A DNA stretch of 64,000 bases from JACVRW01 sp963765135 (GTDB lineage: Bacteria; Actinomycetota; Thermoleophilia; Solirubrobacterales; Thermoleophilaceae). The stretch lies in contig CAVXUX010000003.1 of the NCBI GenBank assembly GCA_963765135.1, positions 558,001 to 622,000 on the forward strand, read 5' to 3'. The notes beneath the pieces are model-generated. The model saw only the letters and a list, made by a program, of their open reading frames with translations. It was not told the origin of the DNA and did not search any database. Made by a program: the position numbers and the translations under genes. Positions 52,345 through 61,298 of the stretch are shown piece by piece; the stretch's first letter is position 1; the number at the start of each line of letters is the position of its first letter.

Positions 52345-52471
52345 CGGCCGCCGCGGCGCCCACGGCGAGCAGCACTCCCGAGTAGCCGTAGTACCCGTTC
52401 AGGAGCAGCAGGAGGGCCGCGATCAGGCAGATCGCGACGGTGACCAGCCACGAGATTCGGGAGAGCGGCAC
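52331..52471 (-). CDS. 46-residue two-helix membrane microprotein
   Basis: A short reverse-strand frame from GTG 52471 to TAG 52331. It encodes VPLSRISWLVTVAICLIAA, a helix, then GYYGYSGVLLAVGAAAAVNLL, a second helix, with almost no polar residues between. The composition is clearly membrane-like, unlike random antisense frames here, and the SRISW start is positively charged as for a cytosolic N-terminus. It overlaps the CDF 3' end by 14 bp and diverges from the gene at 52489. Function unknown. Confidence 0.6.
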   Translation of the reverse strand: MPLSRISWLVTVAICLIAALLLLLNGYYGYSGVLLAVGAAAAVNLL

Positions 52472-52488
52472 GCGGCTATTCTGACCTG

Positions 52489-52947
52489 ATGGCCGGAACG
52501 CTCACCCCCGAGCGGACCGCGCGGCGCCTCTGCGAGCTCTCGGCGGACGCGCGCGCGGCCGTCCTGCTGGACGCGGCCGGCGCGCCCGCGGGCTTCCACG
52601 GAGTCACGAACGCGCGCTCCGGCGATCTCGCCCAGCTGGCCCGCACGATCTTCGACGCGGTCGACCGCGCCCGCGTGCCCGGCGGCCCGCCCGAGCAGGT
52701 CGAGATCCAGGTCGACGGAGGAACCGTCTACGGGTCGCGCACCCCGCGCTGGATGCTGGCCGTGGTCGCCCGGCGCGCCGCGCTCTCGTCGCTGATGCTG
52801 ATGGACCTGCGCGCCGTGCTGGGCGAGCTGGAGGACGGCGCGCAGATCCGCCGCTCCACGCCCGCGGCGTCCGCCGACGTCCGCGCGGACGCGACCGAGG
52901 AGGCGGCGGCGGGCGAGTCGCCGGTGCCCGAGCTGGGGGTCGAGTGA
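52489..52947 (+). CDS. Hypothetical protein, roadblock-like
   Basis: A 152-residue cytosolic protein. The middle (ADARAAVLLDAAGAPAGFHG, LAQLARTIFDAVDRA, GGTVYGSRTPRWMLAVV) has the alternation of strands and helices seen in Roadblock/LC7-like regulators of small GTPases. The C-terminal 50 residues are Ala/Glu-rich. No GTPase gene is adjacent. It overlaps the next gene by 4 bp (GTGA). Confidence 0.6.
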   Translation: MAGTLTPERTARRLCELSADARAAVLLDAAGAPAGFHGVTNARSGDLAQLARTIFDAVDRARVPGGPPEQVEIQVDGGTVYGSRTPRWMLAVVARRAALSSLMLMDLRAVLGELEDGAQIRRSTPAASADVRADATEEAAAGESPVPELGVE

Positions 52948-53195
52948 GGGAGCGGCGCAAGGGACCGATCGGCCGCGCGGCCGGGCTCGCCGAGGGCGTG
53001 GCGGCCACGATGCGGCGGATGCAGCGCGAGCGCGAGCCGCGCGTGCTCGTCTACGACGAGACCGGCTACGCGCGGCTGGTGCAGCCGGACGGGCGCGGCT
53101 ACGAGCGCCTGCTTCAGACTGCCGAGCGCATGGTCGAGCTGGTCGACGAGTCCGACGCCGAAGCGAAGCCGCGCCGGGCGCGGCGCGAAACGTGA
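52944..53195 (+). CDS. Small basic hypothetical protein
   Basis: An 83-residue protein from GTG 52944. It is Arg-rich at both ends with a short strand-like middle (RVLVYDETGYARLVQPDG). No recognised family. It is locked between neighbours by two 4-bp GTGA overlaps, with the roadblock-like gene before it and tldD after, so it is translated in that operon. Confidence 0.65.
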   Translation: MRERRKGPIGRAAGLAEGVAATMRRMQREREPRVLVYDETGYARLVQPDGRGYERLLQTAERMVELVDESDAEAKPRRARRET

Positions 53196-54575
53196 AGCTG
53201 GTCGACCCCGCGCTCGCCGAGCGCGTACTCGAGCAGGCGCTGGCGCGCGGCGGCGACTTCGCCGAGCTCTACGCCGAGGCTCGCCAGGGCTTCGCGATCT
53301 CGCTCGACGACGGCCGCGTGGAGCGACCGCAGGGCGGTCGCGAGCGAGGCGCCTGCGTGCGCGTGGTGCAGGGCGACTCGACCTACTACGGGCACGTGGA
53401 CGGGCTGGCCGAGGAGGACCTGCTGCGGGTGGCGGAGTCGGCGTCGCAGGCGCTGCACGCCGAGGCGCGCGAGCCGGCGCACCTCGAGGCGGCCCGGCCC
53501 GCGCAGGGCCACGCGATCGAGACGCGCCCGGAGGACGTGGCGGTCGACCGCAAGGCCGACGTGCTGCGCGCCTGCGACGAGCACGCCCGCGGCATGGCGC
53601 CCGAGGTCACGCAGGTGAGGGTCGGCTACGTGGAGGGTCGCCGCCAGGTCGAGGTGTTCGGCTCCGACGGGCGCGCGGCGGCCGACGACCGCACGCGCGT
53701 GCGGCTCAGCGCCCAGGTCGTGGCGCGCCGCAACGGCCGCGTGGAGACCGGCGGCGACACGCGCGGCCGCCACCAGGGCTGGGAGCTGATCGCGGCCGAC
53801 CCGGAGGCCGTGGCGGAGAAGGCCGCCCGCCGCGCGCTGACGCTGCTGGACGCCGTCGACGCGCCCACCGGCCGGCTGCCGGTCGTGGTCGGCAACGCCT
53901 TCGGCGGCGTGCTGCTGCACGAGGCGGTCGGGCACGGGCTCGAGGCCGACGCCGTCCAGAAGCGCGCCAGCGTCTACGCCGGCCGGCTCGGCGAGCAGCT
54001 CGCCGGCGCCTTCGTGACCGCCTACGACGACGGCCGCCTCCCCAACGAGTGGGGCAGCGACGGCATCGACGACGAGGGCACGCCCACCCAGCGCACGACC
54101 GTGATCGAGGAGGGGCGGCTGGCCGCCTACCTGTACGACCGCGTGACCGCGGGCCGCGACGGGGTCGAGTCGACCGGCAACGGCCGGCGCGAGTCGTTCC
54201 GCCACCTGCCGGTGCCGCGCATGACCAACACCTACTTCGCGCCCGGCGAGGCGACCCCGGAGGAGCTGATCGGCGAGATCGAGCGCGGGCTGTACGCGGT
54301 GTCGTTCGGCGGCGGCCAGGTCGAGCCCGCCACCGGCGACTTCGTGTTCGGCGTCTCCGAGGGCTACCTGATCGAGAACGGCAAGGTGACCGCTCCGGTG
54401 CGCGGCGCGACGCTGGTGGGCAACGGCATCGACGCGCTCAGCGCGATCGACGGCATCGCCTCCGACCTCGACATCGCGAGCGGGTACTGCGGCAAGGGCG
54501 GGCAGTCGGTGCCCGGCCGGCGTCGGCCAGCCGCACGTGCGCATCCGCGAGCTGACCGTGGGCGGGACCGCGTGA
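53192..54575 (+). CDS. tldD: Metalloprotease TldD (one frameshift in given sequence)
   Basis: A 460-residue TldD after removing one extra base near 54512-54516. The zinc site is HEAVGH (in GGVLLHEAVGHGLEAD). Other marks are GGDTRGRHQGW and RMTNTYFAPG; the repaired C-terminus reads GVGQPHVRIRELTVGGTA. TldD and PmbA/TldE form a heterodimer that degrades unfolded peptides and matures some peptide natural products. GTG starts at both ends of the pair overlap neighbours. Confidence 0.93.
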
Positions 54576-55920
54576 ACCTGGAGGAGGTCGCGCGGCAGGC
54601 GGTCGAGGCCGCCGCGGACGCCGGCGCCACCGACGCCGAGGCCTGGGTCGAGGAGGCCACCAGCCGCAACATCCGCGTCTACGAGGGCGAGGTCGAGAGC
54701 CTCAGCGACGCGGGCGGCCGCGGCGTGGGCGTGCGCGCGTTCGTCGACGGGCGCTCGGGCTACGCCTACGGGACCGACCTGTCGGACGCCGGCATCGCCG
54801 AGGTCGCCGGCGCGGCTCGGGCCGCCGCCGAGGCGGCCGATCCCGACGAGTACGGCGGGCTGCCGGACGAGTTCGGGTCCACGCCGGTCGAGGGGCTGGC
54901 GGCGCCGGGGCTGCGCGAGTGGTCGACCGAGCGCAAGGTCGAGCTGGCGCTCGCGGTCGAGCGCGCCGCGCGCGCCCGGCCGGGCGTGACGCAGGTCGAG
55001 AACGCGATCTACTCGGACGCCGAGGGCAGCGTGGCGCTGGCCAACTCGCGCGGCTTCGAGGCCGGCTACGACGCGACCCAGGCGTGGGCCTACGCCTCGG
55101 CCTTCGCCGGCGAGGGCGCCGACCTGATGACCGGGCTCGGGGTCCAGCTCGGGCGCGAGCCGGGCGAGCTCGACCCGGAGGCGATCGGAGCCGAGGCGGG
55201 CGACCGCGCGCTCGCCCTGGTCGGCGCGCGCCAGCCCGAGAGCCGGCGCTGCCCGGTCGTGCTGGACGCGTTCGTGGCGGCGTCGTTCGCCGGCTTCATC
55301 GGCTCGATGCTGTCGGCCGAGGCCGTGCAGCGCGGGCGCTCGCTGTTCGCCGACCGCGAGGGCGACGAGATCGCGAACGCCGCGATCGCGCTCACCGACG
55401 ACCCGACCGACCCCGAGGGACCGTCGAGCGCGCCCGTTCGACGGCGAGGGCTCGGCCAGCCGGCGGACGCCGCTGATCGGGGACGGCCGGCTGCTGACGT
55501 TCCTGTTCGACGCGCGCACGGCGCGCCGGGCGGGCCGGGCGACCACCGCCAACGCGAGCCGCGGCTCGTACCGGTCGCCGCCGTCGGTCGGGACGACCAA
55601 CCTGGTGCTCCAACCCGGGTCGCACGACCTCGAGGGGCTGTTCCGGGCGGCCGGGGAGGGGCTGTTCGTGACCGACGTGGCGGGGCTGCACTCGGGCGTC
55701 AACCCCGTCTCCGGCACGTTCTCGGTGGGCGCCTCCGGGAGGCTGATCGAGGGCGGCGAGCCAGGGCACCCCGGTACGCGAGCTGACGATCGCAAGCGAC
55801 CTCGTCTCGATGCTGCGCGCGGTGCGCGAAGTGGGCTCGGTGGGACGCTGGGTGCCGTTCGGCGGCAGCGTGAAGGCACCGCCGATCCTGGTCGGCGAGA
55901 TGGCGGTGTCGGGCGCCTGA
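54572..55920 (+). CDS. pmbA: PmbA/TldE-type protease partner (two frameshifts in given sequence)
   Basis: A 448-residue PmbA/TldE homologue once extra bases at 55433-55435 and 55764-55766 are removed. It lacks the HExxxH motif of TldD, as expected for the partner subunit. Marks are GVGVRAFVDGRSGYAYG, VVLDAFVAASFAGFI and, in the repaired end, YRSPPSVGTTNLVLQPG and VGRWVPFGGSVKAPPILVG. It starts at a GTGA overlap with tldD. Confidence 0.9.
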
Positions 55921-55971
55921 GGGGGTGGGACGAGTTTCTCTCGATATGCGCGAAGAACTCGTCCAGCCCCC
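55921..55971 (+). terminator. Long hairpin after pmbA, probable terminator
   Basis: GGGGGTGGGACGAGTT (55921-55936) pairs with AACTCGTCCAGCCCCC (55956-55971): 9 bp perfect next to the 19-base loop, a 2x2 internal mismatch, then 5 bp. It begins right at the pmbA stop. No T-run follows. Confidence 0.55.
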
Positions 55972-56113
55972 GGAGCCGCCCCGCGTGTGCCGCTTTTCGC
56001 CCGGCCAACCCCTGGTTGCTGCCGTTCGCTAGGCCCGCCACAGGCGCCAAATAAGCCGCCAAACCGGTCGTTTGAGGCTCCCCAGAGCCCGGAATAGCAC
56101 GTAATGAGCGCGG

Positions 56114-56136
56114 TTTTCCGCTCTGGAAGCGGAAAA
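56114..56136. repeat. Inverted repeat TTTTCCGC-N7-GCGGAAAA upstream of the HU gene
   Basis: An 8-bp perfect dyad 70 bp before the HU start, with smaller nested GCGG/CCGC repeats in each arm. It may be an operator or attenuator for HU expression. Confidence 0.45.
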
Positions 56137-56205
56137 TCCGCTTCTGTCGTCCGCAGGCGTTGTTACGTTCCGCCCGATTCTGTTGCCCCCGGCAAGGAGG
56201 AGATC

Positions 56206-56487
56206 GTGACGAAGTCCGAGTTCGTGGACCAGGTGGCTGACCGCTCAGGCTTGGGGAAGGGCGAGGCCGACAAGGCCGTCAACGCAGTTCTCGACACCAT
56301 CGAAGAGGTTCTGAGGCGGGGTGGGGACATCAACTTCACCGGCTTCGGGAAGTTCTCGGTCGCCGACCGTGGCGCCCGGCAGGGCGTGAACCCGCAGACC
56401 GGCGAGCGGATTCAGATAGCCGCGAGCAAGGTGCCGCGCTTCAGCGCCGGCTCCGCGCTCAAGAAGGCTGTCAAGTCCTCCATGTAA
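56206..56487 (+). CDS. HU-family nucleoid DNA-binding protein
   Basis: A 93-residue HU/IHF protein from GTG 56206, with a strong AAGGAGG at 56194-56200. Typical parts: TKSEFVDQVADRSGL, dimer helix, the INFTGFGKFSV strand, and the DNA-contact arm with GARQGVNPQTGERIQI; KVPRFSAGSALKKAV closes the fold. It compacts and bends DNA. It has an untypically large upstream region (285 bp) with a dyad, fitting separate control. Confidence 0.95.
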   Translation: MTKSEFVDQVADRSGLGKGEADKAVNAVLDTIEEVLRRGGDINFTGFGKFSVADRGARQGVNPQTGERIQIAASKVPRFSAGSALKKAVKSSM

Positions 56488-56512
56488 GACCGCTGTACCT
56501 TGAGTCGCGACC

Positions 56513-57445
56513 TTGACCGGGGGTTCGCGACCACATTTCTGCGACCGGCTTGCGGCGCTCGTTGAGGAGCGCCGCAGTCGCGTCGTACTAGGGCTCGACC
56601 CAGATCCGGCCGCCCTGTGGCCGGAGGCGCTCGCTCGCTTCGCCGGTTCCGGTACCGGCGAGAGCGGTCACCTCGCGCGGGCCAACACGGCCGAGGCCGT
56701 CGCCGCGCACTGCCGCGCGGCGATCGTGGCCGCGGGGCCGGCGTGCGTGGCGGTCAAGCCGCAGCTGGCCTGCTTCGAGCGCCTCGGCGCTCCCGGATGG
56801 GACGCGCTCGAGCGCACCGTCGCGATCGCGCGCGACCACGGCCTGCTCGTGCTCGCCGACGGCAAGCGCGGCGACGTGCCCGTCACCGCCGCCGCCTACG
56901 CGCAGGCGCTCGTGGGGGAGACCGAGGGCCCGTTCGGCCCGGTCGCCGGCCTCGGGGTCGACGCCTTCACCGCCAACCCCCTGCTCGGGCGCGACGCGCT
57001 CGCTCCGCTGATCGACGGCGCCGCCGCGGCCCAGGCCGGCGTCTTCCTGCTGGTCCGCACCTCCAACCCGGGCGCGGCCGAGCTGCAGGACGAGGGCGAT
57101 CCGCCGCTGCACGAGCGGCTGGCGGCGCTCACCGACCAGCTCGGCGAGGCGCACGTCGGCGACTGCGGTCTGTCGCTCGTGGGGGCCGTGACCGGCGCCA
57201 CCCAGCCCGGCTTGCTGGGGCGCCTGCGCGAGCTGATGCCGCGCGCGGTGTTCCTGCTGCCCGGCGTGGGCGCCCAGGGCGGCAAGGTCGAGGACCTCGC
57301 GGCGGCATTCGAGCCGCACCCGGCGGCGGGGCTGGTGACCGCCTCGCGCTCGATCGTGAACGCCTACGCCGAGCGCGGCGGGGAGCCGGCGGCCGCCGCG
57401 GCGGCCGCGGCAGAGGACCTGCGAGCCGCAGCCTGGGACCTGTAG
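56513..57445 (+). CDS. pyrF: Orotidine 5'-phosphate decarboxylase, type 2
   Basis: A 310-residue OMP decarboxylase for UMP synthesis. VVLGLDPDP, FERLG, the catalytic LADGKRGDVP and the long DxKRxD-loop region are typical of the type 2 (mycobacterial-like) subgroup, as is the length. PGVGAQGG binds phosphate near the C-terminus. TTG 56513 is the start; it lies 25 bp after the HU stop. Confidence 0.93.
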   Translation: MTGGSRPHFCDRLAALVEERRSRVVLGLDPDPAALWPEALARFAGSGTGESGHLARANTAEAVAAHCRAAIVAAGPACVAVKPQLACFERLGAPGWDALERTVAIARDHGLLVLADGKRGDVPVTAAAYAQALVGETEGPFGPVAGLGVDAFTANPLLGRDALAPLIDGAAAAQAGVFLLVRTSNPGAAELQDEGDPPLHERLAALTDQLGEAHVGDCGLSLVGAVTGATQPGLLGRLRELMPRAVFLLPGVGAQGGKVEDLAAAFEPHPAAGLVTASRSIVNAYAERGGEPAAAAAAAAEDLRAAAWDL

Positions 57446-57485
57446 GGCCTCTAAGCTCCGCGTCGCCCATTCGGGGAGAGGATCG

Positions 57486-57818
57486 ATGCAAGGAGGACGA
57501 CGACGAAGCGCCGCACGCCTGCTCGCCCCCTTGGCGCTGCTGCTTGCCGTGGTCGCCGTGCTGCTGGTCCTCCAGGCCACCACGGAGTCGGACGACTCCA
57601 AGGACGACACGGCCAAGACCACCGAGACCGACCAGGGCACGACCCAGACCACGCCGGCGAAGCCCCGCGTGCGACCCACCTACACCGTGAAGCTCAACGA
57701 CAACCTCACGCGGATCTCGGAGAAGACCGGGGTCTCGGTCGAGCGCATCCAGACGCTCAACCCCGACCTGGACCCGCAGAGCCTGATCGTCGGCCAGAAG
57801 ATCAAGCTGCGCGAGTGA
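57486..57818 (+). CDS. Membrane-anchored LysM-domain protein
   Basis: A 110-residue protein: basic N-terminus, one membrane helix (LLAPLALLLAVVAVLLVL), Thr/Asp-rich linker and a C-terminal LysM domain (TYTVKLNDNLTRISEKTG, IQTLNPDLDPQSLIVGQKIKL) that should bind peptidoglycan. The stop overlaps dacA (GTGA), linking it to wall metabolism. Confidence 0.9.
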   Translation: MQGGRRRSAARLLAPLALLLAVVAVLLVLQATTESDDSKDDTAKTTETDQGTTQTTPAKPRVRPTYTVKLNDNLTRISEKTGVSVERIQTLNPDLDPQSLIVGQKIKLRE

Positions 57819-59018
57819 GGCGCGCCGCCACACTGCTGCTGGCGCTGTGCGCCCTCGCCGCCCCGGCGCAGGCCGGCGCCGCGGACCGCCCGCCCGCCGT
57901 GCCGAACGCGAAGGCCGCGATCGTGATCGACGGCCGCAACGGCGAGGTGATGTTCGCCAAGCACCCGGGGGCTCGGCGGCAGATCGCGAGCACCACCAAG
58001 CTGATGACCGCGCTGCTGACGCTCGAGCGCACCCGCCCGCGCCAGGTCTTCCCGGCGTCGGACTACCGGCCCGCGCCGGTGGAGTCGCAGATCGGCCTCA
58101 AGCCCGGCGAGCGCATGCGCGTGAGCGACCTGTTCGAGGCGCTCATGCTCGAGAGCGCCAACGACGCGGCCGAGGCGCTCGCCGAGGGGATCGCCGGCTC
58201 GGAGAACCGCTTCGTCGCCGCGATGAACGAGCGGGCCAAGCAGCTCGGACTCGACGACACGAGCTACGCGAACCCGATCGGGCTCGACGACCCCCTCAAC
58301 TACTCCACCGCCCGCGACCTGGCCTCGCTGACCTTCGACCTGATGCAGCGGCCGCGCTTCGCGCGCGTGGTCGACACCCCCGCCGCCCGGCTCGAGTCCG
58401 GCGCCCGCCCGCGCACGGTCGACAACCGCAACCTGCTGATCGGCGCCTACCCGTTCGTGAACGGGGTCAAGACGGGCCACACCTCGCAGGCCGGCTACGT
58501 GCTGGTCGGGTCGGCGCGCGGGCGCAACGGCGGCCGGGTGATCTCGGTGGTGATGGGCGAGCCGAGCGAGGCGGGGCGCGACGTCGACACCCTCAAGCTG
58601 CTGCGCTGGGGCCTCGACCGCTTCCACCGCGTGCGCGTGCTCGACCCCCAGCGCGCGCTCGATCGCGCCGACATCGAATATCGCGACGAGCGGGTCGCCT
58701 TCGTACCCCAACGGGGGGCCGTCGTCACGCTGCGCGACGGGGAGGAGCGTGAGCCGCGTCGTACGGGCGCCCGACGAGGTCTCCGGCCCGCTGGCGGCGG
58801 GCGAACGAGTGGGTTTCGTGACGGTCTTCGTGGACGGCGAACGGGTACGGCGGGTGCCGCTCGTCACGGCCACCGACGTACCCGAGGCGGGGACACTGAG
58901 GGTGCTCGTCTCGGTGTTGGGCGTCCCCTTGACCGTGCTCGCGGTCCTCGCAATCCTGCTCGGCGTCCTCCTTTTGACACTCCGCCTTCGCGTTAGGTTC
59001 AGACTGGTCAAGAGATGA
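57815..59018 (+). CDS. dacA: D-alanyl-D-alanine carboxypeptidase (one frameshift in given sequence)
   Basis: A 400-residue low-molecular-mass PBP after removing one extra base near 58741-58747. N-terminal signal, then serine-peptidase motifs STTK (SxxK), SAN (SxN) and KTGHTS (KTG). The repaired C-terminal half has a beta-rich domain (PDEVSGPLAAGERVGFV) and a terminal membrane anchor (VLAVLAILLGVLLLTL). It trims the fifth residue of peptidoglycan stem peptides. Translation couples to LysM (5') and pfkB (3', ATGA). Confidence 0.92.
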
Positions 59019-59998
59019 TCATCACCGTCACCCTCAACGCAGCCATCGACAAGACCCTGGCCGTGCCGAACTTCCGGCTCGGCCGGCGCCACCGCGCGGT
59101 CGAGCAGACCGCGATGGCGGGCGGCAAGGGAGTGAACGTGGCGCGCGCGCTGCGGGCGCTCGGCCAGCCCGTGATCGCGACCGGCATCGCCGGCGGCCCG
59201 ACCGGCACGCGCATCGTCGAGCACCTGACCGACGAGGGGATCCTCAACGACTTCGTGCGTATACGCGAGGAGTCGCGCACCTCGACGGCCGTGGTCGACC
59301 CGACCAACGGCGACCAGACCGAGATCAACGAGCACGGGCCGCACGTCTCCGAGGCGGAGCTCGACCTGTTCGTCGACAAGCTGCTCTACCTCGCCAAGGG
59401 CGCCGCCGTCTGCGTGTTCGCCGGCAGCCTGCCGCGCGGGGTGGACGAGGGTCTGTACGGGCGGCTGATCGAGGAGATGCGTCGTCTCGGCGTGACCACC
59501 GTGCTCGACTCCGAGGGCGAGCCGCTGCTGGTGGCCACCCGCAAGGGGCCCGACGTGGTGACGCCCAACGAGCTCGAGGCCGAAGGACTGGTCGGGCGCG
59601 AGTTCGCCGACGAGGACGACCGCCGGCGCGGGCTCGAGGAGATGGTCGAGATGGGCGCGCGCGAGGGGATCATGACGCTCGCCGACGGCTGCCTGGCGGT
59701 GCTCGGCGAGGGCGGCGACCGCAAGCTCTACCAGGCCACGCTGCAGCCGCTCGAGCCGGTCTCGACGGTCGGCTCCGGCGACGCCTTCCTGGCCGGCTTC
59801 GTGGCCTCGCGCTACAGCGGCCGCAACGCCGAGGACTGCCTGCGCTTCGCGGTCGCGTGCGGCGCCGAGTCGACCCAGCACTTCGGCGCCGGCCAGGTCG
59901 AGCAGCGCGAGGTCGAGCGGATGGTGCCCGAGGTGCGCCTGGAGACGTTCACGGCGCCCGCAGTTTCCGCGAAGGGCGTGCATTTAGCCCGGTGCTAA
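59015..59998 (+). CDS. PfkB-family hexose-phosphate kinase (1-phosphofructokinase-like)
   Basis: A 327-residue sugar kinase. The start MIITVTLNAAIDKTL and GGKGVNVARAL are typical of FruK/LacC/PfkB members, and GSGDAFLAGF holds the catalytic Asp. It may phosphorylate fructose-1-P, tagatose-6-P or fructose-6-P. No PTS gene is near, so a FruK role is less supported. It overlaps dacA by 4 bp and precedes guaB3 by 39 bp. Confidence 0.9.
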   Translation: MIITVTLNAAIDKTLAVPNFRLGRRHRAVEQTAMAGGKGVNVARALRALGQPVIATGIAGGPTGTRIVEHLTDEGILNDFVRIREESRTSTAVVDPTNGDQTEINEHGPHVSEAELDLFVDKLLYLAKGAAVCVFAGSLPRGVDEGLYGRLIEEMRRLGVTTVLDSEGEPLLVATRKGPDVVTPNELEAEGLVGREFADEDDRRRGLEEMVEMGAREGIMTLADGCLAVLGEGGDRKLYQATLQPLEPVSTVGSGDAFLAGFVASRYSGRNAEDCLRFAVACGAESTQHFGAGQVEQREVERMVPEVRLETFTAPAVSAKGVHLARC

Positions 59999-60025
59999 TG
60001 TCGGGCGTTCGTCCGCCAGCGAACC

Positions 60026-60031
60026 TAGGAT
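60026..60031 (+). promoter_or_regulatory. TAGGAT -10-like box for guaB3 (leaderless)
   Basis: TAGGAT ends 6 nt before ATG 60038, so transcription would start at or next to the start codon. The same hexamer appears before the rrf2-suf operon. No -35 recognised. Confidence 0.4.
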
Positions 60032-60037
60032 CGGCCA

Positions 60038-61298
60038 ATGGAAGTAGAGATCGGGCGCGGCAAGAAGGGCCGCCGCGCATACGGCTTCGATGACATCGCG
60101 ATCGTGCCCTCGAGGCGCACGCGCGATCCGGACGACGTCGACATCACCTGGACGCTCGGCCCCTACCGGTTCGAGCTGCCGCTGGTGGCCTCGGCGATGG
60201 ACGGCGTCGTCTCGCCGGCGGTCGCCGGCGCGCTCGGCAAGCTGGGCGGCCTCGCGGTCCTGAACCTCGAGGGGATCTGGACCCGCTACGAGGATCCGGA
60301 CTCGGAGCTCGAGCGGATCGCCGGCTACGACAAGCAGCGCGCGACCGCCGAGATGCAGCGCATCTACGCGGAGCCGGTGCGCGAGGACCTGATCGCCGAG
60401 CGGATCCGCGAGATCAAGGACCAGGGCGTGGTGGCGGCCGCGTCGCTCACGCCCCAGCGCGTGCGCGGGTTCTACGAGACCGCGATCGACGCGGGCCTCG
60501 ACATCCTCGTCATCCAGGGCACGGTGATCTCGGCCGAGCACGTGTCCACGCGCAGCGAGCCGCTCAACCTGAAGGAGTTCATCCGCGAGGTGCCGGTGCC
60601 GGTCGTGGTCGGCGGCTGCGCCTCGTACGCGACGGGGCTGCACCTGATGCGCACCGGCGCGGTCGGCGTGCTGGTCGGCGTGGGCCCGGGCGCGGCGTGT
60701 ACCACGCGCGGCGTGCTGGGCATCGGCGTCCCGCAGGCCACGGCGATCGCCGACGTGGCGGCGGCCCGCTCGCAGCACATGCTCGAGACGGGCGAGTACG
60801 TGAAGGTGATCGCGGACGGCGGGATGCGCAACGGCGGCGACGTCTCGAAGGCGATCGCCTGCGGGGCCGACGCCGTGATGATCGGATCGCCGCTGGCGCG
60901 CGCCTACGAGGCGCCCGGGCGCGGCTTCCACTGGGGGATGGCGACGTTCCATCCCTCGCTGCCGCGCGGCGCGCGCGTGAAGACGACCCAGAACGGGACG
61001 CTCGAGCAGATCCTGCTGGGGCCCGCCCACGAGAACGACGGCACGTTCAACCTGATGGGCTCGCTGCGCACCTCGATGGCCACCTGCGGGTACGAGGACA
61101 TCCCGGCGTTCCACAAGGCCGAGGTGATGGTGGCGCCGGCGCTGCAGAGCGAGGGCAAGCAGCTGCAGCGCGAGCAGGAGGTCGGCATGGGAGCCACCTC
61201 GGCCGCGGTGGCGCATCCCTCGCGCGGACGGCGCGATGGAGCCCTCGGACCACCCGCTGGACACCCCTTCGGCCGATCCGGCGCTCGTCGGGGAGTGA
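60038..61298 (+). CDS. guaB3: GuaB3-type IMP dehydrogenase-family protein (one frameshift in given sequence)
   Basis: A 419-residue IMPDH-barrel protein without CBS domains. Features: YGFDDIAIVPSRRTRDP, LPLVASAMDGVVSP, GVGPGAACTTRGVLGIGVPQATA (active-site Cys region) and MIGSPLARAYEAPGRG. Short length and opening fit actinobacterial GuaB3, long annotated IMPDH and shown in some cases to act as GMP reductase. An extra base at 61217-61219 splits the last 25 residues; the repaired stop overlaps guaA (GTGA). Confidence 0.9.

Noticed and set aside
51117..52385. Separate 422-codon protein in the CDF region
   Set aside because: Its second half is out of frame; ZT-dimer motifs continue in the next frame after an extra base at 51588-51590.
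53114..56062. 982-codon open frame antisense to tldD-pmbA
   Set aside because: Long antisense frames are expected in GC-rich DNA. The sense strand carries recognisable TldD and PmbA motifs; the antisense protein is His/Arg/Val-rich with no family features.
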